64,000 nucleotides of DNA from Haematococcus lacustris (taxonomy: Eukaryota; Chlorophyta; Chlorophyceae; Chlamydomonadales; Haematococcaceae), in contig JASKMD010000018.1 of NCBI GenBank assembly GCA_030144725.1, positions 4,110,026-4,174,025 on the forward strand. The letters run 5' to 3'. Below the pieces are notes generated by a model. That model was not told the DNA's origin and ran no database searches. It worked only from the letters and a program-made list of their open reading frames with translations. Shown here one piece after another: positions 36,001 through 46,955 of the stretch. Each line of letters starts with the position of its first letter. Position 1 is the stretch's first letter. The position numbers and the translations under genes were made by a program.

Positions 36001-37928
36001 CAGTCAACCGTAACCCTTTGTGCCAACACACCTCACCACCACCAAGCGTAGTGTACACCTCAGCCAGCCAAGGCAACCCTGCTGCCTTACTCAGCCTACT
36101 CGACCTAATCATACTCGACCTTGCTAGGCACCCTGATCAGGCACCCTAATCAGGCACCCAGGCTTACCAGGCACCCTAATCAGGCCCGGCCTCCACTGCC
36201 CCCACCTGAGGGTCTCGCTGCATGATGCACCGCCGCTTCTCCTCCACCTGGGCGGCGTGCTGCGGTCCGTTGAGGCAGCTGAGGCAGGCGCAGCCGGAGC
36301 AGAACGTGCCGGCCGCAAAGCAGTCGCAGTACAGCTTCAGGCACTGGCTCTTCTTACAGTGGCAGGTGCGGGGAGGGCCGGCTACTGGGGGCAGGGGCAC
36401 GGCGCTCAGCAGGGCAGGGAAGGCGGGCAGCGCCATTTCCAGGCAAAAGGGCGCCAGGCCGGAGGGGAGGCCCAAGAGGGGCAGCTCCTGGCTCATCATG
36501 TGCCTGCAGCAGCAGCGGGGCTAACACTGTGACCTTGTGCACAGGGCAGCAGCAGAGGCAGGAGCAGCAGGGGCAGGAGAAGCAGCAGCAGCAACAGTGG
36601 CAGCAGCAGCAGCAGCAGCAGTGGCAGCAGCGTTAACAGCAACAACGGGAGCAGCAGATGTGGCAGCAGTGGCAGCGGCAGCAGCAGTGGCCCATGCAGC
36701 GGCCCATGCAGCGGCCCATGCAGCGGCCCATGCAGTGGCCCACGCAGCGGCCCATGCAGCGGCCCATGCAGTGGCCCACGCAGCGGCCCTGGCTATGATT
36801 GTTACTGACACTGCCGTCTCTCACCTGTTGGGCTGCGGCTCAGTCCCTTGGGAGGAGGAGGAGGAGTGGCAGGCTGAGGGCAGCACCTCACTGCTAGCCA
36901 GGCAGTCTGCGGCGAGACCAACACGCACCAACATGCGAGCGTTTCATAGCCAGGTCAGCAAACAACCAGACTAGCAGGGCATGGCTGCCACAGCCTTGGC
37001 CGGAAGGCAGGTGCCAGTGCAGGCGCCTCAACCGGCCGACCCTCAGCCCATGCCCCAGGACAAGGCTGGCTGCCTGACCAAACCTAGTTAAACCCCTGCC
37101 CCGCATGCTCACCTTTCCGGGCTGTGCTTGCGGCAAGGGAGCTGGAGAAGAGGGGCGGCAGCTCCAGGGGGGGCAGGGCCAGGGGGACCCCGGGGGCTGG
37201 GGGGCCAGGGCTGGGGAGGCTGGCTGGGCCTGAGGGCGAGAGCAGGCGGGCGGTGCGGCGGGCAGGCACCCCGCCAATCGCGGTGGGGGTGGGTGCCAGC
37301 AGGGGCGAGGTGAGGCTGGGGAGGGGTGCTGACAGTCGTCTTGAGCTTGTTTTCAGGGGCTGCTGGCTGCTGCTCAGCCATTGCATCTGGCTACTGCTGC
37401 CTGCCTGGTTTGCGCGGGGTGGTCCAGAGTGGCAGGGCACCATGCCCTTGCTGGTCGTGGTCACAGGAGTCGGTGCTGGAGCAGCGACCTGGGGTGGCAA
37501 GGAGGGCAGCGGGACGGCGCGTGATGGCAGCACGGCATATGAGTGCAAGCCCGGCTACGGAATTGCCCGGGTCGGTCAGCATCTGCCCAACGAGTGCCTG
37601 ACCCTGTACAGTTGCAACTGCGCACCTCCGGGGCTGAAGAAGAGTCCAACGTGGCTCGAGTGCGCATCGCGGCCTCATACATGGACATAGGCGCGGCGTC
37701 TTGTTTTACGTGTTGCTTGGGCGTGGAGGCAAAGATGTCACAAAGTCCACCGAACGGCATGTCAGTGCCGAGTGGGTGTCTAAGCGTAGGCCTCTCTTCT
37801 GCGGACTTGGGCGCTTGCAGCTCCGATAAACAGGCCAGACCCAGCTGCGAACCGGGTGAAGGTGGCAAACAGGCCTGGGTGGGTGAACTGCAATGTGAGC
37901 TTATGAAGTCCTCGTTGCTGTGCTGCAT
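33008..37928 (-). CDS. CPP/tesmin-family (CXC domain) transcription factor
   Basis: Two cysteine-rich motifs define the family. CXC-1 is in exon 36,503-36,206 ([19 protein letters not shown], then [11 protein letters not shown]). CXC-2 is split between exon 35,904-35,794 ([18 protein letters not shown]) and the exon starting at 35,430 ([13 protein letters not shown]). RHKRG stands before CXC-2, as in plant TSO1 and animal LIN54. These domains bind zinc and TTYGAA-type DNA, and LIN54 works in DREAM cell-cycle complexes. Upstream exons at 36,906-36,825, 37,488-37,113 and 37,928-37,626 join in matching phase, with GTG donors and CAG acceptors. The C-terminal third (about 34,840-33,008) is a long Ser/Pro/Ala-rich frame ending HSPLATA. 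The junction near 34,700-34,900 is unresolved, because three frames are open and an intron is likely. The start Met at 37,928 is a choice; a Met lower in the same exon is possible. Confidence 0.82.
36541..36685. repeat. CAG-rich trinucleotide tract in a CPP intron
   Basis: Imperfect CAG/CTG repeats fill most of the intron between the exons at 36,825 and 36,503. They would read as poly-Ala or poly-Gln but are bounded by good splice sites. Confidence 0.7.
36688..36790. repeat. 12-bp minisatellite (GCGGCCCATGCA)n in a CPP intron
   Basis: About eight tandem 12-base units with single-base variants (CATGCAGC, CATGCAGT, CACGCAGC) lie in the same intron as the CAG tract. The unit length is a multiple of three, so an open frame persists, but splice phases argue that this is intron. 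Confidence 0.8.
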
Positions 37929-39725
37929 TGCTGCTACAGGCGGCTGCGTCTTGGCTGATCGGAGCCTTCCCGGCACTCGCTTGTGCTTGACGCTTGTGCT
38001 TGACGAACAAGAGCTTGCCCTGCAGAAGGGGCTGATCGGCGGCTTGCGATTGCTGGGCAGTGAAGTGAATGTGCGGGTAGTGAATCGACCAAAATCAATG
38101 ATAGTCGAGTGACTCCGGGCACCAAACAGGTATAGGCACTTCTCGCTCACTTTGACTCGCAAAATGCACCTAACGCATCATCATGGTATCAGCGCACACG
38201 TACACGAGGGAGGCGAGTGAACGGCCAAGCACGTGTTGGGTGCCGCGCAAGCGAAGGGCGGACGAGTGCCGCAGCGGGTCCAAAGGCCACGCAGTATGCC
38301 TACCTACGATGGGGAGGTGTATGCGGAAGCCAATGGCTTCAATACTTTCAAAAACCCGCGTCACGATAGCAGAACTCGCCCGCGGACTCCGCGAGCCGCA
38401 CCCCACCACCTTTCCAGCTCCTGACTCTTTCAGGGGCCTGCACTGGTGCGGTGCAGCCATGCCAGCTCCTTCGAGCTGCGCGCCTGCAGCACTGCTACCC
38501 ACAGCCGGCGTCGGGCAGTGTCCCCTTTGACAGTGTTGTAGCCATGTATGGCATGGCTATTATGCCCTGATGCCAGCTGAGAGCAGGTAAAGCCTCTCAC
38601 AACACTCTGTGCCATAGGCTGCTGCTGCTTGGCCTGCAGTCCAGCTTGGGGCACTCCTTGCCCTTGGCGTTCAGCCCTGGCATATCAGGCCACGAGTGCA
38701 GCTCCAAATGGCGTTGTGTGTACTCTCAATGCATAATCAGTGCCGCATTTCACCCCCTGGTAAGCGTGGAGATGAGCAGTGATGCCAGTGGGTGTTAAGT
38801 GGGACATGCGCCATGGAGCATGCTTGAAGCAGTGGGCTCAGCATCAAATCAGCAGGGGGGTTAGGTCCAGTTATGTGACATGCAGTGTGGCAGTTGCTCT
38901 TTACCCTAACCCTTGCCCAGCCTCAGCCAGGAGTCGTCACAGACGGTGTGGTGGTGTGCCATGACCAAGCAGAGCTAGGTAGGCTCAGCTGCCTGCTAAC
39001 TTGCGCTTGGCTGTGCCCAGCTTTGTGATACCCTGCTTATGGCTTCAAGCTGAGTAGGCTTCAAGCTGAGTAGCCGTGGCAAGACAACCCCACCTGAGCT
39101 GCAACACTGTTAGCCTGCTCCTTGAGCTACGAGTGACCATGGCTGTGAAAGAGGGCGTCAGCACCTCCCCACCAACCCTTTCACTGCCAAAATGTCCACC
39201 ATGGTGTGCGCAGGGGCAGGGCTGCCTTATTACACAGGTGCCAAGGTGAGGCCTGCCATAGTGCCAGCTGGCATGGAGATCATCCACCAATGGCCGCTCA
39301 CACAGCCTTACCTCCACAAGGACTGGCGCGCGTTGTTGTGTGGGTTGCTGCCGGACTTGGGCACTCAGTCATGGTGCCCCATGGAGGAAGGTGAGAGAGG
39401 GGCCACCACACATGTTCTACTGCAGACCAGCCCCTTCCCATCCACTTGCAGCTCCCCCGGCACCTGCCCATTCGCCTGCCCATCAGAGGGTGGGTAGGCC
39501 TCATGATTGTGGAGGGGATATGGTCGTTTAGAAACAGATAGGGGCTGGCCGGGGAAATGAGAGAGAGAAAATGTGAGGCGTTATCCTTATTAATAAGGCT
39601 ATTCATATAAACAATAACAACTTGCATGTCCCTCATTTCATGTGCACACATGTTTTTGCACCTAAAGGGGGAAGGCTGGCCGTTGAAGGGGAGTAGCAGA
39701 CTTTGTCGAGTCTGATTGGGTCTGT

Positions 39726-39782
39726 TTTGTTTACGCCCTATTTTTACGCCCTATTTTGTTTACGCCCTTTGTTTACGCCCTG
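39726..39782. repeat. short tandem repeat, TTTACGCCCTAT units
   Basis: Four imperfect copies of TTTACGCCC with A/T-rich spacers occur in a row. Confidence 0.75.
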
Positions 39783-40170
39783 TATATCCGATATGTTAGG
39801 GTGGACTTATGACAAGAAAACAGGAAAAACAGGATAGTAAATAACCAATAGCGATCCACAAAGCAAATGCAGCGCAAAGTGAAGAAAGTCAAAGGAGATG
39901 CAGCGAATTCACATGGCACGCCAAACCGATGTAACGACGCCCCTCCACCCATGCTCGGAAAAATACAAGGCTGCTGCATTGCTTGACCCCTTCGTGAGTA
40001 GCACACTACCTGGCCACTATGTAAGGCCACACAAGATGTGTATGCCATTGCTATGTTACCTTGCTCGACATGTTGGGTCCGATCCCTCCCGCCCGCCCTC
40101 CGCTTGCGTGTCGAGCTCGTGTCCAGCTCCGCTGTGGCCCCCTGCTGCTCAGATGGAGGGGTGATCATGC

Positions 40171-40300
40171 CAGGGGCGGCACCAGCACCAGCTGCCTGCT
40201 GCTGCCAGGGGGGGGCAGTAGGAGGGGTGGGCAGCCCAGGGGCAGCACCAGCACCCGCTGCCAGCTCCTGCCAGGGGGGGGCAGCAGGAGGGGTGGGAGG
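40171..40300. repeat. two-copy tandem repeat, about 65-base unit
   Basis: The unit contains CAGGGGCAGCACCAGCACC and GCCAGGGGGGGGCAG, and appears twice with few differences. A degenerate G-rich tail follows, to about 40,370. Confidence 0.7.
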
Positions 40301-40968
40301 GCGGGGCTGGGGGTGGGAGTGCGGGGCTGGGAGGGGCTGGGGTGGGAGGGCGGGGAAGGGTTCAGGGTGGTCCGAGTGGGCTAGTCAGCACTGCAAGGCA
40401 AAGTTAGGTCACGCCAAAGTCATTTCCAGCAGGCCTGGTGGATGAAATGCCGTGCTCCCTTTTCCAGCAGCTGTGTCGTTAAGTACTTAACAAAGTTGAC
40501 ACGGCAAATTCTGGAAAGTCACAGTGGTCAGCTCACAATAAGCCGGTTTGTGCAAGGGGGTCCCTTTTTTGTGTTGTTAGCCTGGGAGAAACGAACATTT
40601 TCGCACCTCGCTGCAATGTCGCGTGTCAACTTGCCCAACGAGGGTCCTCCGACACCGCCTGCACCAATGAAAGGCTCGCGGAGCGAGCCTGGCGGGCTGA
40701 AATGTGATTGTACTTCTGGCTCGATAACAGGAGCAGCTCTATCCCCGATGCCGCTACATACCACTTGAACAATCGGTAATGAGCAGCTGAGGTGTGTCCG
40801 CGATCGCTTGCGCCGGCATGGCCTCATTGCAAGGGTTAACGCGCCGCTTGCCAGTAGACGCACAATAATTCGCAACTGCCAAGGTGACAAACGCTATCGA
40901 AAACGGTGCTGAAAAAGTATTGAAAGAGTACTCGCATGAAGATTACCAACCCCAGGGGGCCTCCTTAG

Positions 40969-41891
40969 TGTAACCCGCGTCCCGCGACGTCTCGCATTCA
41001 TGAGACAGCCCAGACAATCACAGGTGCGCAGTTTACATTCAATCCCCTCCAAAGGGGCTTCCGTTCGCCACGGATATAGCCACGGGACTCGCATTCCCTA
41101 CAACAAGCCGTTCTTGCTACTGGGTAACCCAAAGGGCGCACCAGGTCACAGCTCAGGGAGTGGTCGAAAACCATTGTGCCGACTAGACACAGGGAAACCA
41201 TAACCACACAGATAACAACAGACCAGAGGTACAAGCAGCTCCAGCAGCATACAAGCATGCATGGCCAAGGACTTACTTCAGATTGTGAGCTGCATTATAC
41301 TCAACCAGGATCTCAGCACAGTCAATCAGAACTGAACGTGGCTCCCAAGTGTTGTGGTGGCCATCATAGCCTTCGCACTGCACCAGGTACTCCTTGGCCT
41401 TTCCTGCATGCACATGTCTGTGGTCCAGCAGACGCTCAACATAGTACACAGGCTCCTTGTAGTGGACATGCGCGGCATGGACGGCTTGCATCTTTTAAAC
41501 TGACTTGCATGTCTGATCTTTAGCAAACTGAGCACTTGTTCTTTTCTTACAGTGGATGCTTCTGTTATTCTCTGTGCGAGGTGCTCCGAACCTAGGCGGA
41601 TGCACCGAGCACTGAAGTTCACTGTTTACATACACCTTTTCCCTTTACGCGTGGATGACTAAGAATGTGAATGGTTTTGAGTACTTAAGGCTCTGTGAGG
41701 GCAGAGACAGGTACCTTGGCTCAGAAATCTATCTGACCCCGGGTCCTGTCTCGTTCTCCCGCCCTCACAAGTAAGCCGTGCTCTGTTGGTCATCTCTGGT
41801 ATGTTGTAACCTTGGCTAATGACTCTGTCTGACCCCGGTTCCTGTCTCGTTCTCCCGCCCTCACAGGCTCCCTGGTCTCAGCTCCGTTACA
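40969..41891. repeat. LTR-like segment with TGTAAC...GTTACA ends
   Basis: It begins TGTAACCCGCG and ends CTCCGTTACA, immediately followed by TTGGTGCC, a typical gypsy primer-binding start. That supports a plus-strand 5' LTR. Its last ~510 bases recur at 50,503-50,928, 54,075-54,471 and 56,586-57,252, and its first ~65 bases recur at 52,965, 55,476 and 59,524. Because the two ends are inverted copies of one another, the segment could also be read as a minus-strand LTR of the Gag element. No 5-bp target duplication is visible at the left edge. Confidence 0.65.
41273..41491 (-). CDS. antisense chromodomain exon or fragment inside the LTR-like segment
   Basis: The 72-residue frame holds a full chromodomain: YYVERLLDHRHVHAGKAKEY, then LVQCEGYDGHHNTWEP, then ILVEYNAAH. 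The aromatic residues expected to cage methyl-lysine (Y/Y, W) are present. It reads opposite to the gypsy element and is preceded in frame by TAA. It is therefore either an exon with an AG acceptor just before its ATG, or the decayed C-terminus of a minus-strand element's integrase. Only its N-terminal half recurs in the tandem units. Confidence 0.6.
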   Translation of the reverse strand: MQAVHAAHVHYKEPVYYVERLLDHRHVHAGKAKEYLVQCEGYDGHHNTWEPRSVLIDCAEILVEYNAAHNLK

Positions 41892-41909
41892 TTGGTGCCT
41901 TCTCTCTCG
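41892..41909 (+). other. putative primer-binding site
   Basis: TTGGTGCCTTCTCTCTCG lies directly after the CA end of the LTR-like segment, where a tRNA primer site is expected. The matching tRNA was not identified. Confidence 0.45.
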
Positions 41910-41993
41910 GGAACCGCAGTGCTCTCCGCTCGTCTCTCCCACTCCACGCTCCTCTCTCCCACTCCGCATTCTCTCCGCTAATCCCGCGCCGCC

Positions 41994-42759
41994 ATGAACG
42001 CGGAAGCGATAGCTCAAATGCAACGCGTAATTTTGGAGAAGCAAGCCACAATCCAGCGTGGCGGCTTGGCTATTCGCAGTGGATCTCTTTTTCACAATCT
42101 CCGAGCTGATGGACGCCCAACGGATCGTCTACGTCGCCACCCTCCTCTCCGGCCATGCTCTCCTGTGGTACCGCAGCAGCGTCAGCTCTTTCACCTCCTG
42201 GACGTGCTTTGTCGCTGCGTTCGAGCGGCAGTTCGCGCCTGTCAACCGTCTGCGGCATGTAAGGGACCGCTTGGCAGCTCTCACCCAAACGAGCTCCGTG
42301 CGGCGGTACCTTGGCGAGTTCACTGCGCTCTGCCTGGAGGTCACGGACCACTCGCCCGCCGAACAGCTCGACCGGTTCATCCGGGGCCTCAAGCCCTCAG
42401 TGCGGCGTGAGTTGGAGCTGCGCGAGCCAACCTCCTTCTCCGAAGCCTCCACCATCGCGGATCGGGTGGACGCCATCTCCTATTCCACCTCAGCCTCCCG
42501 CTCCTCCTATCGCCCTCCCTCCACTCCCCGCCCTCCCCGCCCTTAGACTGCCGCGGTGCCCATGGAGCTGGACGCCATGCTCCACACCAGCCCAAGCCGC
42601 AGCCGTGGCACTCGTCTCTCCGATGCTCAGCGTGCGGCTCTGCGGGACAATAAGGCGTGCTTCTACTGCCGCAAGACGGGGCACACCATGAAGGACTGCC
42701 CCATCCGCCCTCCCCGCCCAAACTTCAGCGACGGCCCACGGAAGGGGGACCGCCGCTAG
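41994..42759 (+). pseudogene. gag: gypsy Gag with CCHC zinc knuckle (broken)
   Basis: After ATG 41,994 the frame shifts near 42,050 into the retrotransposon-gag fold. Landmarks are FFTISELMDAQRIVYVATLL, ALLWYRSS and a helical C-terminal half. A TAG at 42,544 interrupts the same frame, which then continues to a zinc knuckle (CFYCRKTGHTMKDC) and stops at 42,757. Gag packages element RNA. The knuckle spacing is the standard CX2CX4HX4C. Confidence 0.8.
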
Positions 42760-42864
42760 ACGTCGCCTTCCGGACCCTCCTACCACCCCCTCCCACCACC
42801 CCCTCCCACCCCCTCCCACCACCCCCTCCCACCCCCTCTCATCACCCCCTCCCACCCCCTCTGC

Positions 42865-43690
42865 TTGTCCACCTCCTCTCCTTGTCCTCCCCGGTGCGCT
42901 CGTCCCCACCGCGCGCCTTACTTCCTCCTCCCTGCCCCTGCACCCTCCTACCCTGGTCATCATTCCACCTGCCAGCCGTACACTGGTAAGGTGGACACTG
43001 CTGGCCGGCCCTCCCTGCAGGTTGGCAGATCCATGCCCTTACCCTTGCAGCATGTAAGACCTGCTGGCAGCATTCTGAAGCAGCCTTCTGTGGCTGGCTC
43101 CACGCCACCGGGACGACCTCGTAAGGTCGTGCGGTTCTCCCTGCCCCTACCTGCAGCTCTAGGTGGCAGCCCTCCTCGCCCTCCCCAGCCTGGCCGGACA
43201 GCCCGCCCAGCTGTGTTGCAGCGTGCCAATGCTGATGCACCTGCCTTCCTCCATGTCAACTCCTTTGCCGTGCTGGCTGTTCAGGACCAGCCGCCGGCCG
43301 ACTCTCTCGCTCCCCGGTCCTTACCTCCTCCCCCTGCCCCTCCCTATCCCCCTCCTGCTCCTTGTCCTTCCCACACCTCCCCGCCCACTCCCACTCCCAC
43401 CCCCACCCCTTCCCCCGCTGCTGCGCCCTCCCCCATCGTGCTCACTTCCCTGTGTGCCAGTGGCAGCAGCCCATCTTCAGAGCTGATCATCCTCCATGGC
43501 ACCTTTGCTGGTCACCCAGCCAGGTTCATGGTGGACAGCTGCGCCACCGGCAACATCGTCAGCCAGCAGTACCTGATGCGCAATGGGCTGCACTTGGCAG
43601 CCACCCTCTCCCCCCGTCACCTCCTCCTCTTAGGCCCCAAACACACTCCCTACCCACCTACACCCTCCCACCGTGCTCCATTCGCATGGG
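42865..43690 (+). pseudogene. proline-rich spacer and retropepsin-like protease of the gypsy element
   Basis: A Pro/Ser-rich spacer leads to the protease flap and active-site region [20 protein letters not shown]. The normal Asp-Ser/Thr-Gly triad reads Asp-Ser-Cys here. The second half ([11 protein letters not shown]) is in another frame, so a frameshift lies at about 43,625-43,690. Confidence 0.72.
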
Positions 43691-44450
43691 TACCTACCGC
43701 GATCGCTTATTGCTCTCCATGGCAAACATCCCTAACCCTTCCTTTGACATCGTCCTCGGCAAGCCGTGGTTGGCAGCAAAGAACCCGTGTGTGGACTGGA
43801 TCAACAACGTCGTACGCCTGAAGCACGCCGGCTCCACCCACACCCTGATCCCACCCCCACTCCAAGCGGATCAGCTGAACCTGCTGTCGGCGCCACGCTT
43901 CCGCCGGGCAGCGCGACATGATGAGGTCTTCATGGCCCTGCTCACCCAGCAGCCCAACCCCTCTACCTCACCCTCTTCCTCCGCCCCTGCCCCTGATCCA
44001 CCCCCTCTCCACCCCAAGGCGGCAGCACTGGTGCAGCAGTATCCCTATGTCTTTCCCAAGGAGCTGCCTTCAGTCCAGGACATGCCCCGCCTCTCCGTGG
44101 ACCACACCATCCATCTCACCGGCCCTGCCCCCTCCCCGCGGCCCATCTACCGCATGTCGCAGCCAGAGCTGGACCAGCTGAAGAAGCAGTTGGACGACCT
44201 CCTGGCCAAGGGTTTCATCCGGCCAACCACCTCCCCCTTTGCCGCCCCTGTGTTGTTTGTGCGCAAGAAGGACGACAGCCCGCGCCTCTGTGTGGATTTC
44301 CGTGCCCTATACCAGCAGACCCTCAAGAACCGTTACCCCCTCCCCCGCATCGATGATCTGCTCGACTCGCTGTCAGGTGCCCAGGTCTTTTCCAAGATCG
44401 ACCTCCGGTCTGGGTACCACCAGATCAGGGTGGCTGAGGACGACATCCCA
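43690..44450 (+). pseudogene. pol: gypsy reverse transcriptase, N-terminal half
   Basis: The frame holds the rest of the protease ([19 protein letters not shown]), then the RT fingers ([39 protein letters not shown]). Motif A follows ([15 protein letters not shown]) with its catalytic Asp. The frame ends at ...EDDIP, where an AT-rich insertion begins. Confidence 0.88.
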
Positions 44451-45024
44451 CACACTCAGGCAAATTAGTAACAGCATTTTTCAGAACCGGGGCATGAGAT
44501 TTTGCACATAGCCATATGACGTGGTTGTTAGATTGGATTTTGAACGAAAATTCATAAATATGCATGGTTGGTGAGATATCGCTAAGGTGATGTGTCGTAC
44601 CACTCGGTGTGGTGCATTGTAGCACAATTGGGTGCATTGTAGTAGTGCACTAGTGACAGGTGCTGTACTTCACCATGAGAACCAATGTGATCTAAAGGAA
44701 CAACAATCTCCAAACCAGTAAAATACCAAAGAGTTACCAACTACTTTATTACATTACAAAACCAATAGACTGTACATGGTGCAGTTTTTCACGATGAGGT
44801 TTGGTGCATTGTTGCGGCATTAGATATGGTGCAGTACTGCACTATAAGGAGTAGCTTGAAATAGGGGTAACTAAATATTGGTTATATAATTCACGAACTT
44901 CGCTGATTACTACGAGATTTTTCACGATGTTGGTGGGCATGGGCCATCAGTCTCATTCCGAGGCGAACCGTGTACAAACAACACTCCCTCAAAATCGATA
45001 GTTGTGCACTAATTTGCGTGTGTG
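44451..45024. mobile_element. AT-rich insertion with terminal inverted repeats in RT
   Basis: The insert starts CACACTCAGGCAAATTAGT and ends with the inverse of CACACACGCAAATTAGT, about 17 bp of inverted ends with a small gap. It contains no coding frame, several copies of GGTGCATTGT and is far more A/T-rich than its host. Removing it joins GACATCCCA to AAGACCACC, which restores the usual RT sequence [13 protein letters not shown]. It behaves as a non-autonomous DNA transposon. No target duplication is evident. Confidence 0.68.
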
Positions 45025-46955
45025 AAGACCACCTTCCGCACCCGGTACGGGCACTATGAATTCACTGTCCTCCCCTTTGGCCTCTGCAATGCCCCAGCCA
45101 CCTTCTAGCAGCTGATGAACGATGTCTTCAAGCCCCACTTAGATGACTTCGTGCTTGTCTACCTAGATGACATCCTTGTCTTCTCCAAGTCAGCTGCTGA
45201 CCACGAGCGCCACCTCCACCTTACCCTCTCCCTCTTGCGGAAGCACCAGCTGTGCGCTAACCTGGCCAAGTGCGCATTCTGGCTGGACACCGTGGACTTC
45301 CTGGGCCACGTCGTCTCCGCCGCCGGCATCCAGCCAGACTCCACCAAGGTCAAGGCTATGCTGCCACAGGACAAGCACCAGCTACGGTCGTTCCTCGGCA
45401 CCGCCAACTACTACCGTGTTCTCCCTCTCACCGACCTGCTGCGTGATGAGCAGCCATGGCGTTGGGGCGAGGCTGAGCAGCGTGCCTTTGCCGACATCAA
45501 GGCAGCCATGGCCAGCTCCCCCATCGTGCGTCCCCCTGACTTCTCCCTCCCCTTCACTGTCAAGACTGACGCCTCCCTCTTTGCCATTGGTGCCGTTCTT
45601 ACCCAACAGGACTCCTCCGGCCCTGAGTACATGGTGGCCTACGAGAGCCGCAAGCTCAACCCGGCTCAGGTCAACTACCCAGCCCATGAGCGTGAGCTCC
45701 TGGATGTGCTCCATGCCCTCACCACCCGGCGCCACTACCTACTGGGTCGTCCCTGCATTGTGGAGACTAACAACAGCGCCACCACCCATGTGCTCACCCA
45801 ATCCAACCTCACCGGGCGCCAGATGCGGTGGACCCAGCGCCTTGTGGAGTTCGACATCACCTTTGTGCACAAGGCTGGCAAGCACCACACCGTGCCGGAC
45901 GCCCTCTCCCGTCGCCCTGACCACCAACTCACCGCCCTCTCCATCGTTGACCCTGACCCCTCCTTCTTCTCCACCTTTGACCGCCATGCGCCCGAGGACC
46001 CGGCCTACCAAGCAGCCCTGTCCCAGGTCCTCTCCCCCCCTTCACCCTCCAGCCCTACCCACCTGCAGGTCATTGAAGGCCGCCTCTACACCACCTCCAC
46101 CCCTCCCGGCCTCTACATTCCCTTCTCCCCTCTCCGCGCCCAGCTGTTGCATGAAGCTCATGACGCCCACACCGCTGCCCACCTAGGGCGTGCCAAGACT
46201 CTGGAGCGGCTGCAGCGTCACTTCTATTGGCCGCAGATGCACAAGACTGTCCAAGAGTACGTGCGCACATGTGACAAGTGCCAGCGCAACAAGGCCAGCA
46301 ACCAGCTGCCCCCTGGCCTGCTGCAGCCCCTCCCCATCCCCTCGCGCAACTGGCAGCAGGTCAGCATGGACTTCATTGGGCCCCTTCCAGCCACTCCCCG
46401 TGGCCACACCATGATCTTCACCATCGTCGACAAGCTCAGCAAGATGATCCACCTCATCCCCACCACCACCACCGCCACCGCTCACGACACCGCCCGCCTG
46501 TTCTTTGACCACATCTTCAAGCACCACGGCTTGCCGGAGGCCATCGTCTCTGACCGTGACCCCAAGTTCACTTCTGACTTTTGGACCTCCCTCTTCCACC
46601 TCACCGGCACCCGGCTCCTCCTCTCCTCTGCCTACCACCCCCAGACCGACGGCCAGACAGAGCGCGCCAACCGCAATGTGGAGGACATGCTGCGGCCCTA
46701 CGTCAACGACCACAAGACTGACTGGGACCAGCACCTTGCAGCCATGGAGTTTGCTTACAACAGCTCTGAGCACGCTGGCACCGGCTTCACCCCCTTCTAC
46801 CTCAACTATGGCCAACACCCCACCACACCCCCTGCTCTCTTGCTCCCCCCTCCCACCCTTGTGCCCAGCCAGGCAGCTGAGGACTTCGTCACCTCCATGC
46901 GCAACAACCTTACCGCCGCCCGCTCAGCCCTGCAGCGCTCCATTGACACCCATAA
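45025..46955 (+). pseudogene. pol: gypsy RT C-half, RNase H and integrase core
   Basis: It starts with RT motif B ([20 protein letters not shown]). An in-frame TAG at about 45,106 stands where the family has Gln, followed by motif C (LVYLDDILVFSK). RNase H follows (FTVKTDASLFAIGAVLTQ, HERELL). Integrase has the HHCC zinc site (H...H...CDKCQ) and a DDE core (SMDFIGPLP, IVSDRDPKFTSDFW, YHPQTDGQTERANRN). After the TAG, 618 codons are open up to the MITE at 46,956. Confidence 0.9.

Larger units (their letters stand above)
37929..40968. other. intergenic, no gene supported
   Basis: About 3 kb lies between the CPP 5' exon and the LTR-like segment. Small open frames (for example 38,233-38,424 and 40,442-40,768) have no recognisable domain. 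The interval is expected to hold the CPP promoter. Two local repeats are listed separately. Confidence 0.4.

Noticed and set aside
37929..38162. Upstream extension of the first CPP exon to a Met at 38,162
   Set aside because: The added residues look non-coding in composition, and a later Met gives a complete first exon. The start remains uncertain.
40200..40380. CRISPR-like direct repeats
   Set aside because: It is a two-copy G-rich tandem repeat without spacers, and the organism is eukaryotic.
45167..46186. 339-codon alternative plus frame over RT/integrase
   Set aside because: It is a shadow of the pol frame at 45,115-46,971, which carries all the conserved motifs.
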